Assembly (NCBI RefSeq): GCF_037971845.1
Contig: NZ_CP150227.1
Coordinates: 5,456,001 to 5,520,000 of the forward strand
Origin: Paenibacillus sp. FSL R5-0766
GTDB lineage: Bacteria > Bacillota > Bacilli > Paenibacillales > Paenibacillaceae
Length of the DNA stretch: 64,000 bases
Reading direction: 5' to 3'
Below, in pieces: positions 63,897-64,000 of the stretch (the first letter of the stretch is position 1; each line of letters starts with the position of its first letter). Below the pieces are notes generated by a model. The model saw only the letters and a program-made list of their open reading frames with translations, made no database searches and was not told the DNA's origin. Made by a program: the position numbers and the translations under genes.

Positions 63897-64000
63897 CTCA
63901 CCAGCCTCCCAGCTGCACGGTCCAGCAATACCACCACATTTGGATGACATTGCAGAAGCGATGCAGGACAGGCCGTTGTGATTGGACCCATGAACGCTTC
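63893..64000 (-). CDS. nagB: Glucosamine-6-phosphate deaminase, C-terminal 35 residues (cut by window edge)
   Basis: Converts GlcN-6-P to fructose-6-P and ammonia. Only the tail is present: EAFMGPITTACPASLLQCHP then NVVVLLDRAAGRLVR. The GP-TT-CPAS-LQ-H pattern is characteristic of NagB C-termini. Stop overlaps the nagA start (ATGA), the expected translational coupling. Confidence 0.85.
   Translation of the reverse strand, partial: EAFMGPITTACPASLLQCHPNVVVLLDRAAGRLVR

Overview
The window looks like a chromosomal segment of a Gram-positive, spore-forming Paenibacillus-type Firmicute. Evidence: the conserved block hemA ... ysxC-lon-lonB-ispG-clpX-clpP-tig, GGAGG-type ribosome sites, a GerM-like spore protein, CUT1 sugar ABC transporters with a YesN-type membrane AraC regulator, and a perfect CcpA cre box. 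Identification is from gene content only; no database search was run.

Layout. 1-13.9 kb: housekeeping block, all minus strand (hemA partial, speD, an unknown gene, ysxC, lon, lonB, ispG, clpX, clpP, tig, a TPR-like gene with an apparent ATT start). 14.0-23.5 kb: accessory segment bounded by two inverted copies of tRNA-Arg(TCT). It carries tandem tRNA-tail/terminator/flank repeats, a CynX-type MFS gene split by an IS110/IS1111-family element with a long non-coding end (candidate bridge RNA), a 1319-residue secreted subtilase and a methyltransferase. 23.6-29.0 kb: a MITE-like repeat, small unknown genes, asparagine synthetase and a chemotaxis receptor.

29.4-34.6 kb: the most interesting locus, a tightly overlapping five-gene operon matching the uncharacterised STM4011-STM4015 set: LRR-like protein, ATP-grasp protein, AlkP/sulfatase-fold hydrolase, HemN-like radical SAM protein and a second radical SAM protein. 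34.9-43.8 kb: rdgB-rph-gerM, a PgpA-like gene, a candidate flavinylation operon (small anchored Asn/Ser/Asp-rich protein ending in TGAS, ApbE, ferric-reductase-like membrane protein), an MBL hydrolase, a methyltransferase and DUF72.

44.0-56.6 kb: a carbohydrate-utilisation cluster (GH88/105-type unsaturated glycuronyl hydrolase, polysaccharide deacetylase, GH106-like rhamnosidase, solute-binding lipoprotein, two permeases, AraC regulator), with a cre box before the first permease. The likely substrate is rhamnogalacturonan or a related rhamnose/uronate polymer. 56.8-64.0 kb: M20 dipeptidase, about 1 kb of decayed repeats, TetR regulator plus oleate hydratase, a dispersed TTCGTTAG repeat, an unknown small gene, and nagA with the end of nagB.

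Repeats are prominent. At least four non-coding repeat types are visible: the tRNA-flank units, the TTCGTTAG modules, a TGTTCAAAAAG-ended MITE-like element, and the GGTTAGTGT array.
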